Source: CAWAYR01 sp050250955 | Lineage (GTDB): Bacteria; Acidobacteriota; Vicinamibacteria; Vicinamibacterales; UBA2999 | Length of the DNA stretch: 64,000 nt | Assembly (NCBI GenBank): GCA_050250955.1 | Contig: JBFWNR010000003.1 | Location: 62,001 to 126,000, forward strand | Reading direction: 5' to 3' | In this document: piece by piece, positions 31,417 to 40,035 of the stretch | How positions within the stretch are numbered: the stretch's first letter is position 1 | How the letters are laid out: each line of letters starts with the position of its first letter | The notes under the pieces: model-generated | The model's database searches: none | The model's input: only the letters and a program-made list of their open reading frames with translations | Told to the model about the DNA's origin: nothing | Translations under genes and position numbers: made by a program

Positions 31417-32343
31417 GTGATCACGCGACGTCGGTTCACTCGCTCCGCGCTCGCCGGCGTGGCCCTGCCCGCGCTCACCGGCCGCTGGGCCGGCGCGGCG
31501 CCGGTGGCCGGCGTCCGCCTCGGCGTGCAGACCTACAGCTTCCGCGAGTTGACCAAGGTGGGCACGACCGAGGCGCTCGACGTCGTCATCGCCTCGATGA
31601 AGGCCTGTGGCCTCGACGAGTGCGAGCTGTGGTCGCCGCAGATCGAGCTGGCGCCGCCGGCGCCGCGCGAGGCCCGGGCCGCCGATCAGGCCGCGGCGCG
31701 CGAGGCGCTGCGGACGTGGCGGCTGGCGACCGGGCCGGCCTACTACGAAGGTGTGCGCCGGCGTTTCGCCGCCGCCGGCATGACCGTCTACGCCTACAAC
31801 CTGAGCTTCAACGACAGCTTCACCGACGCCGAGATCGATCGCGGCTTCGCGGCCGCCACGGCCCTGGGCGCCGAGGTCATCACCGCCTCGACCACGTTGT
31901 CGGTGGCGAAGCGACTCGTGCCCTTCGCGGCGACGCACAAGGTGCCGGTGGCGATGCACAACCACTCGAACCTCAGCGATCCGAACGAGTTCGCGACGCC
32001 GAAGAGCTTCACCACCGCCCTCGAGATGTCGCCGCTCTTCCGCATCAACCTCGACATCGGACACTTCACCGCCGCCGACTTCGATGCCCTGGCCTTCCTC
32101 GAGGCGCACCACGACCGCATCACCAACCTGCACCTCAAGGACCGCAAGAAGGGCCAGGGCGACAACGTGCCCTGGGGCACCGGCGACACGCCGATCCGCC
32201 AGACCCTGGCCTGGCTCAGGCAGAAGCAGTCGCCGGTGCGCGCCTATGTCGAATACGAGTACGCCGGGACGCGGGGGGCGGTCGCCGAGGTGATCGCGTG
32301 TGTCGCGTTCGCCAGGCAGGCCCTGGGGGTGGACGCGAAGTGA
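31417..32343 (+). CDS. Tat-exported sugar phosphate isomerase/epimerase (TIM barrel), 308 aa
   Basis: The GTG start at 31417 has an ideal AGGAGG six bases upstream. Residues 1-28 are a twin-arginine leader (MITRRRFTRSALAGVALP). The barrel contains VQTYSFREL, AMHNHSNLSDPNEF (metal-site H) and INLDIGHFTAAD (D, H), and also LHLKDRK. It belongs to the same superfamily as the gene at 24844-25737 but is only distantly similar. Two exported isomerases in one cluster suggest two steps on the oxidised sugar, such as enediol formation and epimerisation; this is inferred. It is the last gene of the sugar cluster. Confidence 0.9.
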   Translation: MITRRRFTRSALAGVALPALTGRWAGAAPVAGVRLGVQTYSFRELTKVGTTEALDVVIASMKACGLDECELWSPQIELAPPAPREARAADQAAAREALRTWRLATGPAYYEGVRRRFAAAGMTVYAYNLSFNDSFTDAEIDRGFAAATALGAEVITASTTLSVAKRLVPFAATHKVPVAMHNHSNLSDPNEFATPKSFTTALEMSPLFRINLDIGHFTAADFDALAFLEAHHDRITNLHLKDRKKGQGDNVPWGTGDTPIRQTLAWLRQKQSPVRAYVEYEYAGTRGAVAEVIACVAFARQALGVDAK

Positions 32344-32389
32344 CCGCGCGGCGCGCCTGAGACAGACTGGAGGCAGTCGCTCCGCGCGC

Positions 32390-34864
32390 ATGATGCCTGG
32401 CCTGAGCTCTGCCGACGCCGCCGCCCGCCTTGCCGAGGTCGGGCCCAATGCCCTGCCGCCGCCCACACCCGTGGGGTTGTGGCGGCGGCTGCTGCGCCAG
32501 TTCCATAGCCCGCTCGTCTACATCCTGCTCGCCGCGCTCGCCTTCGACCTCGGGCTGTGGGTGTTCGAGGGCGCCCACGAGTGGCCGATCGAGGCGATCG
32601 CCATCGGCCTCATCCTCGCCTTCAACGCCGTGCTGGGCCTGGTGCAGGAGCGGCGCTCGGAGGCGGCGTTGGCCCACCTCGAATCGCTGGCCGGCGCCCA
32701 GGCGTGGGTGGTGCGCGACGGGCAGCTGACCCGGGTCCCGACCGAGGCGCTGGTGCCCGGCGACTGCGTGCGCCTGGAAGCCGGCGACCGCGTGCCGGCC
32801 GACGGCACGCTGGCCGACGCTCGCGGCGTGATGGTCGACGAGTCGATCCTCACCGGCGAGTCGGTGCCGGTGGACAAGGCCCCCGCCGACGAGGTGTTCA
32901 GCGGCACGCTGGTGGCGCGCGGCACGGCCACCGTGGAAATCACGCGCACCGGCCGGGCCAGCGCCATGGGCCGGCTGGCGACGATGCTCGGCGGCATCAC
33001 CGCCGGACAGACGCCGCTCGAACGGCGCGTGGATCGCCTGGGCCGCCAGATCGCGCTCGTGGTCGGGGCGCTGGCGGTCGTGCTCGGCGTGGTGGGGCTG
33101 GTCGCCAACGGTCTGGCGCGCGCCGGCGAAGCCGTGATCTTCGCCGTGGCCCTGGCCGTCGCGGCCGTTCCCGAAGGCCTGCCGGCGGTGCTCACCGTGG
33201 CGCTGGCCCTGGGCGTGGAGCGCATGGCGCGCAAACAGGCGATCGTCCGCCGGCTGTCGGCGGTCGAGGCGCTGGGGTCGGTGACGGTCATCGCCACCGA
33301 CAAGACCGGCACGCTCACCGAGAACCGCATGGACGTGCACTCGCTCGACGCCGGCGACGTCGATCGGGCGTTTGTCGCCGTCGTCATCGCCAACGACGCC
33401 GATCCCGAGACCGGCGCCGGCGACCCGGTGGACACCGGCCTGCTGCGCGCCGCCGCCGGCCACGGCCTCGACGTCCTGGCTGCCCGCCAGGCCCGCCCGA
33501 TCGTCTCGGAGCGGCCGTTCGACAGCGCCTGGAAGTACGTACGGGTCACGGTCCGCGAGGACGGCCGGGTCGTCAGCTACCTGAAAGGCGCCCCGGAAGC
33601 GGTGATTGCCCGCTGCCGGCTGCCCGAGGGCGAACGCGACGCGTGGCGCCACAAGGCCGAGGCTTATGCGCGCGAAGGCCTGCGGGTGGTGGCCACGGCC
33701 TGGGCCGAAGGCGAGCGGGACGACGACCTCGACCTGCTCGGCCTGGCGCTGTTCTGGGACCCGCCGCGAACCGAAGTGGCCGATGCCGTGCAGGCCGCCC
33801 GCGACGCCGGCATCCGGGTGGTGATGATCACCGGCGATCATCCGGCCACCGCGCGGGCCATCGCCGAGCGCATCGGCCTGCCCGAGGTGCGGGTGCGCAC
33901 CGGCGACGACCTGGTCGGACAGGACCCCGCCGCCGTCGCCGCGCTGCTGCACGACACCGATGTCTTCGCGCGCGTCCAGCCCGAGCAGAAGCTGGCCCTG
34001 GTCGAGGGGCTGCAGGCGCAGGGACACATCGTGGCGATGACCGGCGACGGCGTCAACGACGCCCCGGCCCTGAAGCGGTCCGACGTCGGCGTGGCGATGG
34101 GCCAGCGCGGCTCGGACGTCAGCCGCGAGGTCGCCGACCTCGTGCTGCTCGACGACAACTTCGCGACCATCGTCGGCGCCGTCGAGGAAGGGCGCGGCAT
34201 CTACGAGAACATCCAGACGTTCCTGCGCTTCCTGTTCTCCACCAACCTGTCCGAAGTGCTGCTCATCGCCGCCGGCATGGTGCTGGCGCTGGTCCTGGAC
34301 CTGCGCGAACCGGGCGGCGGCCTGCTCCTGCCGCTCACCGCGGCGCAGATCCTGTGGATCAACCTCATCACCGACGGCCTGCCGGCGCTGGCGCTGGCCT
34401 TCGATCGCACACCGGGCACGATGCAGCAGCCGCCGCGTCCGCCCGACGCGCCGCTGCTCGATCGCCCGTCGCTCGGCTTCATCGGCGGCGTCGGCGTGGT
34501 CAAGGCGACGCTGGCGCTGGCGATCCTGGGCGCGGTGCCCGCCCTCGGCTACGATCACGCCGTGGCCCGGGCGGCCGCCTTCCACTTCATGGCCGTCGGC
34601 CAGCTGCTGCTCACCTACCCGTCGCGCGTCAGCCTGACGCGGCCGCTGTCGAACCCCTACCTCCACGCCGCGGTGGCGGCCGGCATCGCCGCGCAGGTCG
34701 CGGCGGCGGTGATTCCCGCCGTGGCGGTCCTGCTCGGCGACGCGTACCTGCCGGTGGAGCTGTGGCCGCTGGTGGCCGCCGCGGCCGCGGTGTCGTGGGC
34801 GGCCGCCGTCGGCGTCTCGCGAGTCGTCTGGCGGCCGGGCCGCGCCGACGGGGCCGCCGGATGA
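32390..34864 (+). CDS. P-type Ca2+-ATPase-like cation pump (P2A type), 824 aa
   Basis: A cation-transporting P-type ATPase. ESILTGESVPVDKAP is the actuator TGES loop, D304 in ATDKTGTLTENR is the phosphorylated Asp, and AMTGDGVNDAPALKRSD is the hinge. The transport helix M4 reads AAVPEGLPAVLTVALALG; PEGLP is the ion-binding motif of Ca2+ (SERCA/PMR1-like) pumps. The nucleotide-binding domain is short, giving 824 residues against about 900 for typical members. The start may be either of two adjacent ATGs (32390, 32393); the GGAGG upstream is rather far. The stop overlaps the next gene, an exchanger, so the two are coupled. Confidence 0.93.
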   Translation: MMPGLSSADAAARLAEVGPNALPPPTPVGLWRRLLRQFHSPLVYILLAALAFDLGLWVFEGAHEWPIEAIAIGLILAFNAVLGLVQERRSEAALAHLESLAGAQAWVVRDGQLTRVPTEALVPGDCVRLEAGDRVPADGTLADARGVMVDESILTGESVPVDKAPADEVFSGTLVARGTATVEITRTGRASAMGRLATMLGGITAGQTPLERRVDRLGRQIALVVGALAVVLGVVGLVANGLARAGEAVIFAVALAVAAVPEGLPAVLTVALALGVERMARKQAIVRRLSAVEALGSVTVIATDKTGTLTENRMDVHSLDAGDVDRAFVAVVIANDADPETGAGDPVDTGLLRAAAGHGLDVLAARQARPIVSERPFDSAWKYVRVTVREDGRVVSYLKGAPEAVIARCRLPEGERDAWRHKAEAYAREGLRVVATAWAEGERDDDLDLLGLALFWDPPRTEVADAVQAARDAGIRVVMITGDHPATARAIAERIGLPEVRVRTGDDLVGQDPAAVAALLHDTDVFARVQPEQKLALVEGLQAQGHIVAMTGDGVNDAPALKRSDVGVAMGQRGSDVSREVADLVLLDDNFATIVGAVEEGRGIYENIQTFLRFLFSTNLSEVLLIAAGMVLALVLDLREPGGGLLLPLTAAQILWINLITDGLPALALAFDRTPGTMQQPPRPPDAPLLDRPSLGFIGGVGVVKATLALAILGAVPALGYDHAVARAAAFHFMAVGQLLLTYPSRVSLTRPLSNPYLHAAVAAGIAAQVAAAVIPAVAVLLGDAYLPVELWPLVAAAAAVSWAAAVGVSRVVWRPGRADGAAG

Positions 34865-35856
34865 TCTGGATCCAGTTCGCCCTGGTGGCGCTGGTCATCG
34901 TCGTTGCCGGGTCGCGCCTGGCCCGCGACGGCGACGTGCTCGGCGAGAAGTCGGGCCTGGGCCGGAGCTGGATCGGCGTGGTCCTGCTGGCCGCCACGAC
35001 CAGCTTGCCGGAACTCTTCACCGGCTTCGGGGCCACCGCCCTCGCTTCGCTGCCCGACATCGCCGTCGGCGACGTGCTGGGCAGCTGCATGTTCAACCTG
35101 CTGATCCTGTCGTTCATGGACGCGCTGCAGCCCGAACCGCTGAGCGCCCGCGCGCACCAGGGGCATGCGCTGGCCCTTGGCTGCGCGCTGGTCCTGCTCG
35201 GCATCGCCGGATTCGGCCTGGCCGGCGGCGCGGCGATGCCGGCGATCGGCTGGATCGGCGTCACCACGCCGGTGCTCCTGGTCGGCTACGTGGCCAGCAT
35301 GCGCCTGGTCTTCACCTACGAGCAGCAGCGCCGCGCCCGCGAGACCCGCGAAGTGGCCGAGGAACTGCACTATGCCGAGGTGCCGGTGCGCGACGCGGCG
35401 GTCCGCTACGCGGTGGCGGCGGCGTTCGTGGTCGGGGCGGCGTTGTGGCTGCCGCAGCTGGCCGCCGAGCTGGCACGGCAGACCGGGTTGGGCGACGCGT
35501 TCGTCGGCAGCGTCCTGGTGGCGCTGACCACGTCATTGCCCGAGATCGTCGTGTCGCTGGCGGCGGTGCGGATGGGCGCGGTGGATCTCGGCGTGGGCAA
35601 CGTCCTGGGCAGCAACCTGTTCAACCTGGCCATCCTCGGCCTCGACGACCTGTTCTACCGGCCGGGGCCGATCCTCGCCGCCGCCGAGCCGGCGCACGGC
35701 GTCGCCGTCCTGGCCGTGGTCGCCATGAACGGCGTGTTCCTGGTCGGCCTGACCTACCGGGTGCTCACCAAGCGCTTCGTCGTCGCCTGGGACACCGGCG
35801 CCATCGCGGTCGTCTACGTGGCGGCGATGGCGCTGGTCTTCCTGATGCGGAGCTAG
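34861..35856 (+). CDS. Cation/Ca2+ exchanger of the CaCA family, 331 aa
   Basis: A membrane protein of about ten helices with the two inverted alpha repeats of Na+/Ca2+ (or H+/Ca2+) exchangers: AATTSLPELFTG with GDVLGSCMFNLLIL in the first half, and VALTTSLPEIVVS with GNVLGSNLFNLAIL in the second. The acidic residues in SLPE are the ion ligands. A charged cytoplasmic loop (YEQQRRARETREVAEELHY) separates the halves. The start overlaps the Ca2+-ATPase stop (ATGA). Coupling a primary pump and an exchanger in one transcript suggests joint control of calcium export or related divalent-ion balance. Confidence 0.92.
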   Translation: MIWIQFALVALVIVVAGSRLARDGDVLGEKSGLGRSWIGVVLLAATTSLPELFTGFGATALASLPDIAVGDVLGSCMFNLLILSFMDALQPEPLSARAHQGHALALGCALVLLGIAGFGLAGGAAMPAIGWIGVTTPVLLVGYVASMRLVFTYEQQRRARETREVAEELHYAEVPVRDAAVRYAVAAAFVVGAALWLPQLAAELARQTGLGDAFVGSVLVALTTSLPEIVVSLAAVRMGAVDLGVGNVLGSNLFNLAILGLDDLFYRPGPILAAAEPAHGVAVLAVVAMNGVFLVGLTYRVLTKRFVVAWDTGAIAVVYVAAMALVFLMRS

Positions 35857-35898
35857 CCGCGCCCGTCACGGTCGCTCGGCCGCTAGAATGGGCCCATC

Positions 35899-37608
35899 GT
35901 GGCACGCAGCAGCGGTCGGACGACGCGGCCAGCCCGACGCGATCTGCAGCTCGCCGAGCTGCTCGACTTCCAGCCCGACGACGGCATCATCCGCCTGCAC
36001 GATCAGCGGGTCGTGATCCTCAGCGCGGCAGCGATGGGCCTGCTGCGCAAGGAGCTGGTCGACACGCTCGGGATCGCGACCGCCCGCCGGCTGCTGCTCC
36101 GCTTCGGTTTCGCCGACGGCTACCACGACGCGGTCAACCTGCGAGCACGCTCGTCGTGGGACAGTCCGCTCGACGGCCTGCACGCCGGCGCCCGGCTGCA
36201 CACGCTGGAGGGCATCGTCCGTGTCGACGTGCGGCGGGTCAGGCACGAGGCCGGCGCGGGCCACGTCAGCCTGGAGGTGGCGTGGCACGACTCCTACGAA
36301 TCGGAGCAGCACCGCCATCACTACGGGAGGAGTACGGTGCCGGTCTGCTGGTCGCTGGTCGGCTACTGGAGCGGCTTCGCCAGCGCCTGCCTCGGCGACG
36401 AGGTCTACTTCCGCGAGCTGGCCTGCACCGGCCAGGGCGCTCGGCACTGCACCGCCATCGGTCGGGACGCGGCGAGCTGGGGGGACGACCTGCCGGAGAT
36501 TCGCGCCGACTTCCAGGCCGCCAGCCTCGGCCAGGAGGTGGAGCGGCTGCGCGAGGCGGTCGGCACGCGCGTCAAGGAGCTCGACCGGCGCGAGCGCCTG
36601 CTCGAGCGGCGCGAGCGTGAGCTCGACGTGCTGCGCGAGCGCACGCGGCGGCACGCTGCGTCGAGCCAATTCGTGGCCTCGGGCGAGACGATGCAGGCCG
36701 TGCTCGAACTGGCGGCGCGGGTCGCGCCGCTGGACACCACCGTGCTGGTCCAGGGCGAGAGCGGCACCGGCAAGGAGTACGTGGTCCGGCTGGTGCACGA
36801 GCAGAGCCCACGCGCCGGTGGCCCGTTGGTCAGCATCAACTGCGCCGCCCTCACCGAAACCCTGCTCGAATCCGAGCTCTTCGGCCACGTCCGCGGCGCG
36901 TTCACCGGGGCCGTGCGTGACAAGGCCGGCCTGTTCGAGGTGGCCGGCGGCGGCACGCTCTTCCTCGACGAGGTCGGCGAGATGGCGCCGCTGCTGCAGG
37001 CCAAGTTGCTGCGCGCCCTGCAGGAGCGCGAGATCCGCCGGGTCGGCGGCGACCGCACCATCCGGGTGGACGCACGTGTCGTCGCCGCCACCAACCGCGA
37101 CTTGCGGGCCGCGGTCGAGGCCGGCCGCTTCCGGGAGGACCTGTTCTTCCGGCTCGGCGGCTTCGTGATCGCCGTGCCGCCGCTGCGTGATCGCCGCGAG
37201 GACGTCCCGGCCCTGACCCAGGCCTTCGTGGCGCGCACCGCCGCCCGGCTCAAGAAGAGGGCGCCGGCGATCACCGCCGACGCGATGACGGCCCTGATGG
37301 ACTACCCCTGGCCGGGCAACGTCCGCGAGCTGCAGCATGCGGTCGAGCGGGCCGTGATCCTGGCCGGCCGGCGGCTGCGCCGCCAGGATCTGCCCCCGGA
37401 GGTCGCCGGCAGTGCTGCAGCGGTCGCCGCGGGCGACTCGCTGAACCTGCACGCCCTCGAACGGGCGGCGATCGAGCGGGCGCTGGCCCGGTTCGGCGGC
37501 AACCGCCGCCAGGCGGCAGCCGCCCTCCACATCAGCACACCGACGCTGTGGCGCCGCATGCGTCACTACGGGCTGGTGGCGGAGCGTCGCCGGGGTGTTT
37601 CACGATGA
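35899..37608 (+). CDS. Sigma54-dependent activator with XylR_N and V4R sensor domains, 569 aa
   Basis: The GTG at 35899 starts a three-domain enhancer-binding protein. Residues 20-125 form an XylR_N-type domain and about 130-190 a V4R domain with conserved cysteines C150, C176 and C184. This is the sensor layout of XylR, DmpR and PoxR, which bind aromatic effectors. A charged coiled linker (210-250) leads to the AAA+ domain: Walker A GESGTGK at 286-292, the sigma54-contacting GAFTGA at 333-338, and Walker B FLDEVGE at 355. A Fis-type HTH lies near 530-560. It is complete and should be active. Two palindromes right after the gene are likely its binding sites. Confidence 0.95.
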   Translation: MARSSGRTTRPARRDLQLAELLDFQPDDGIIRLHDQRVVILSAAAMGLLRKELVDTLGIATARRLLLRFGFADGYHDAVNLRARSSWDSPLDGLHAGARLHTLEGIVRVDVRRVRHEAGAGHVSLEVAWHDSYESEQHRHHYGRSTVPVCWSLVGYWSGFASACLGDEVYFRELACTGQGARHCTAIGRDAASWGDDLPEIRADFQAASLGQEVERLREAVGTRVKELDRRERLLERRERELDVLRERTRRHAASSQFVASGETMQAVLELAARVAPLDTTVLVQGESGTGKEYVVRLVHEQSPRAGGPLVSINCAALTETLLESELFGHVRGAFTGAVRDKAGLFEVAGGGTLFLDEVGEMAPLLQAKLLRALQEREIRRVGGDRTIRVDARVVAATNRDLRAAVEAGRFREDLFFRLGGFVIAVPPLRDRREDVPALTQAFVARTAARLKKRAPAITADAMTALMDYPWPGNVRELQHAVERAVILAGRRLRRQDLPPEVAGSAAAVAAGDSLNLHALERAAIERALARFGGNRRQAAAALHISTPTLWRRMRHYGLVAERRRGVSR

Positions 37609-37629
37609 AATAGGCGTTTCATTCTGAAA
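37598..37629. promoter_or_regulatory. Tandem palindromic operator, probable UAS of the V4R activator
   Basis: Two copies of TTTCA-N3-TGAAA lie 19 bp apart centre to centre: TTTCACGATGAAA at 37598-37610 and TTTCATTCTGAAA at 37617-37629. The first overlaps the last codons of the activator gene. The paired arrangement, AT-rich in a GC-rich region, and the position about 55-75 bp upstream of a -24/-12 sequence fit an enhancer site for this sigma54 activator. Confidence 0.6.
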
Positions 37630-37671
37630 TGGCCACGGCCGCCGGTGGGCGGCGTTGGCCGGACGTCGCGG

Positions 37672-37687
37672 CGGCGGCCATCTTGCA
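37672..37687 (+). promoter_or_regulatory. Candidate sigma54 (-24/-12) promoter
   Basis: The sequence CGGCGGCCATCTTGCA has the invariant GG (37673-37674) and GC (37685-37686) separated by 10 bases, with a full TTGCA at the -12 element. The -24 element departs from TGGCAC. It lies 43 bp after the tandem TTTCA-N3-TGAAA sites and just before the universal stress protein gene. Confidence 0.45.
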
Positions 37688-37699
37688 GTGGCGGGAGGC

Positions 37700-38635
37700 A
37701 TGGTCTCCACTGCCCTCGCCTTCGCTGCATCGCCGCTGCTCACCACGCCCCGCCGGCCGCCGGCCGCGGTCGCCAGCGACCCGTCCGGCCGCTGCGTGCT
37801 GTATACGACCGATCTCGGCGACCCGCCACCTGCGGCGGAGGCGATGCTTCGCCAGCTGGCGTGCGGCGGCCCGCTGCTCGTCGACGTGCTGCACGTGGCG
37901 CCGAACGCCGCGGCCGCGGCCGCGGCCGAGCCGCGGCTCCTCGAGGTGCTCGCCGACCTTCCCGCCATACCGATGCGCCGACGCATCGTCGTGGATACCG
38001 ACGCGGCTGCCGCCGTCGGGCGCGCCTGCGCCAGCGCCGGCTACCACCTGGTGATGGCGCCGGCGACCTCGAGCCGCTGGGGCCGCTCGCTGCCGGCGGC
38101 GCTGACCGGCGCCTGTGACATGCCGCTGTGGACGACGGGTGACGCCGGCTCGGCAGCCCGGGCCACGGCGATTCGGCGGGTCGCCTGCGAAGTGACCCTC
38201 GAGCGCCATCGCGACCGGCACCTGACGTTTGCCACGCAGCTGGCCGACCGGCTCGGCGCCCGTCTGACGGTCGTCCATGTCGTGCCGGAGATCGACGACG
38301 GCACGATCGCCGACGGTCTCGCCACCCGCCCGCTGAACCCCGAGGTGGCCGCCGCACGCGTGCTCGACCTGCTGGCCGGGGCCGCGGCCGAGGTCGTCGT
38401 CGGCACAGGGCGGCGCGCCGCCACCTTGCGCCGACTGCTGCTCGACACCGGGGCGGACCTGCTGTGCGTCCCGGCCGGGGACGCCGCGGGTCCATGGTGG
38501 ATGGCGCCGCACCTCCGGCGGGCGCCGTGCCCGGTCGTCTGCGCCGGACCCCACGCCCACCGGGCGTGGGCGAGCACCTACGCCTTCGGCACCAGCTTGA
38601 GGATGCGTCCCTGGGGGCTGTCGGTGACGAGGTAG
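37700..38635 (+). CDS. Diverged tandem universal stress protein, about 311 aa
   Basis: Two USP-like domains are visible: residues about 33-150 (VLYTTDLGDPPPAAEAMLRQ, then LLVDVLHVAP) and about 160-295 (RRVACEVTLERHRDRHLTFA, then ARLTVVHVVPE). The nucleotide-binding GxxGxnG(S/T) motif is not recognisable in either domain, so ATP binding is doubtful. The start is unsure: the ATG at 37700 has GGGAGG only one base away, and a GTG near 37796 would begin directly at the first beta strand. Its last 58 bases overlap the convergent aldose dehydrogenase gene. The context (sigma54-type promoter and V4R activator) suggests induction by the same effector. Confidence 0.6.
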   Translation: MVSTALAFAASPLLTTPRRPPAAVASDPSGRCVLYTTDLGDPPPAAEAMLRQLACGGPLLVDVLHVAPNAAAAAAAEPRLLEVLADLPAIPMRRRIVVDTDAAAAVGRACASAGYHLVMAPATSSRWGRSLPAALTGACDMPLWTTGDAGSAARATAIRRVACEVTLERHRDRHLTFATQLADRLGARLTVVHVVPEIDDGTIADGLATRPLNPEVAAARVLDLLAGAAAEVVVGTGRRAATLRRLLLDTGADLLCVPAGDAAGPWWMAPHLRRAPCPVVCAGPHAHRAWASTYAFGTSLRMRPWGLSVTR

Positions 38636-39867
38636 ATCGCGCCGTCGGGGCCCTGGCGCACGTCGCGGATGCGCTCGCGGCGCGGCTGCAGGTCCTGCAG
38701 CAGCCGCTCCTCGCCGACCACCCGCTCGCCCTCCAGCGACAGGCGGACGAGGTTGGTGCTGCCGAGACCGCCGATGAAGAGCGAGTTCCGCCACGCCGGA
38801 AACGCCGTGCCGGTGTAGAACAGCATGCCGCTCGGCGCGATCACCGGATCCCAGTAGTAGACCGGCTGCTGCATGCCCTCCTGCTGCTGGATGCCGCCGG
38901 TGATGGGCCCGCCCTGGTACTCGATGCCGTAGGCGATGGTCGGCCAGCCGTAGTCCTGGCCCTTGCGCGAGACGTTGAGTTCGTCGCCGCCCCGGGTGCC
39001 GTGTTCGACCTCCCACAGCTCCCCGGTCGCCGGGTGCAGCGCCGCCGCCTGGATGTTGCGATGGCCGAGCGACCAGATCTCGGGTCGCACGCCCGGCTTG
39101 CCGACAAACGGGTTGTCCTTGGGGATGGTGCCGTCGGCGTTGAGGCGGACGATCTTGCCGAGCAGGCCGTCGAGGCGTTGCGCCTGCATCCTCCCGGCGG
39201 TGACCGAGCGATCGCCGAGCGTGATGAACAGCGTGCCGTCACGGCCCCAGACCAGCCGGCCGCCGAAGTGCAGGTTCGACGGCAGCGACGGCGCCTGGTG
39301 GAAGATCACCTGCACGCGCTCCACCGTGGGCGTGACACCGTCCACGAACCGGCCGCGCGCCACCGCGGTGTTGTTCACGCCGTCACCGGGTTCGGCATAG
39401 CTCCAGTAGATCAGGTGATTCTTCTGGTAGGCGGGGTCGAGCGCCACGTCGAGCAGGCCGCCCTGCCCGCGCGCATCCACCGGCGGCAGGCCGGCCACCG
39501 GCGGCGACAGCGTCCTTCCGTCGGCGCTGACGACGCGCAGCCGGCCCGGGCGCTCGGTGACCAGCATCTTGCCGTCGGGCAGGAACGTGAGGCCCCAGGG
39601 GTTGGTGAGGCCTTCGCTCACGGTGACGACGTCGAAGGCGACGCCGAGCTTCTGCTCCGGCGCGCGGGTCTGGCCGGCGAACGCCGGCTTCTGGTCCTGG
39701 CCGTTGGGCGGCCGCTGGTTGATGCCGTCCTCCGGTCCGCCACCCGGGACCACGAACTGGCGCGGTGCCGGAGGCTGCCCGCCAGGGGCGGGGGCCGGCG
39801 CCTGACCCGCGACGGCGACCGACGCGGCGGCGAGCACGGCCGCGGTGACGAGTACGGGAACGCGCAT
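38578..39867 (-). CDS. Exported PQQ-dependent aldose sugar dehydrogenase (YliI type), 429 aa
   Basis: The start is the ATG at 39867; an upstream TTG would only lengthen the leader. A signal peptide (residues 1-21, ending AVAGQ) is followed by a Pro/Gly-rich linker to about residue 80. The propeller then starts with EGLTNPWGLTFLPDGKMLVT. Other blade motifs are GLLDVALDPAYQKNHLIYWS, NLHFGGRLVWGRDGTLFITLGD and YGWPTIAYGIEYQG. These match soluble aldose dehydrogenases such as E. coli YliI, which use PQQ and Ca2+. It is the second PQQ sugar dehydrogenase in the window. It stands alone, convergent with the stress protein gene. Confidence 0.93.
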   Translation of the reverse strand: MRVPVLVTAAVLAAASVAVAGQAPAPAPGGQPPAPRQFVVPGGGPEDGINQRPPNGQDQKPAFAGQTRAPEQKLGVAFDVVTVSEGLTNPWGLTFLPDGKMLVTERPGRLRVVSADGRTLSPPVAGLPPVDARGQGGLLDVALDPAYQKNHLIYWSYAEPGDGVNNTAVARGRFVDGVTPTVERVQVIFHQAPSLPSNLHFGGRLVWGRDGTLFITLGDRSVTAGRMQAQRLDGLLGKIVRLNADGTIPKDNPFVGKPGVRPEIWSLGHRNIQAAALHPATGELWEVEHGTRGGDELNVSRKGQDYGWPTIAYGIEYQGGPITGGIQQQEGMQQPVYYWDPVIAPSGMLFYTGTAFPAWRNSLFIGGLGSTNLVRLSLEGERVVGEERLLQDLQPRRERIRDVRQGPDGAIYLVTDSPQGRILKLVPKA

Positions 39868-39996
39868 CGAAGGACGTCCTTTCGGCAACGACAACCCTTC
39901 GAGGCTAGCACGGCCGCGCGACGCCTCGGCGTGACCGGCGGCTGGTGGCCGGAGTTCGTGTCGGGAGGGGTTGGAGGAGGTGCCGGGCGGGAAGAC

Positions 39997-40022
39997 GGGA
40001 GCGCCGCGGATGCGGCGCTCCC
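39997..40022. terminator. Strong hairpin, probable terminator
   Basis: GGGAGCGCCGC-GGAT-GCGGCGCTCCC forms a perfect 11-bp stem with a four-base loop. It lies 14 bases beyond the stop of the gene at 40036-40491 (minus strand) and 130 bases upstream of the aldose dehydrogenase. There is no T-run, so it would be a non-canonical terminator or an mRNA-stabilising hairpin. It differs in sequence from the GTAG-headed REP copies. Confidence 0.55.
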
Positions 40023-40035
40023 TCGGGCTGTGCGG

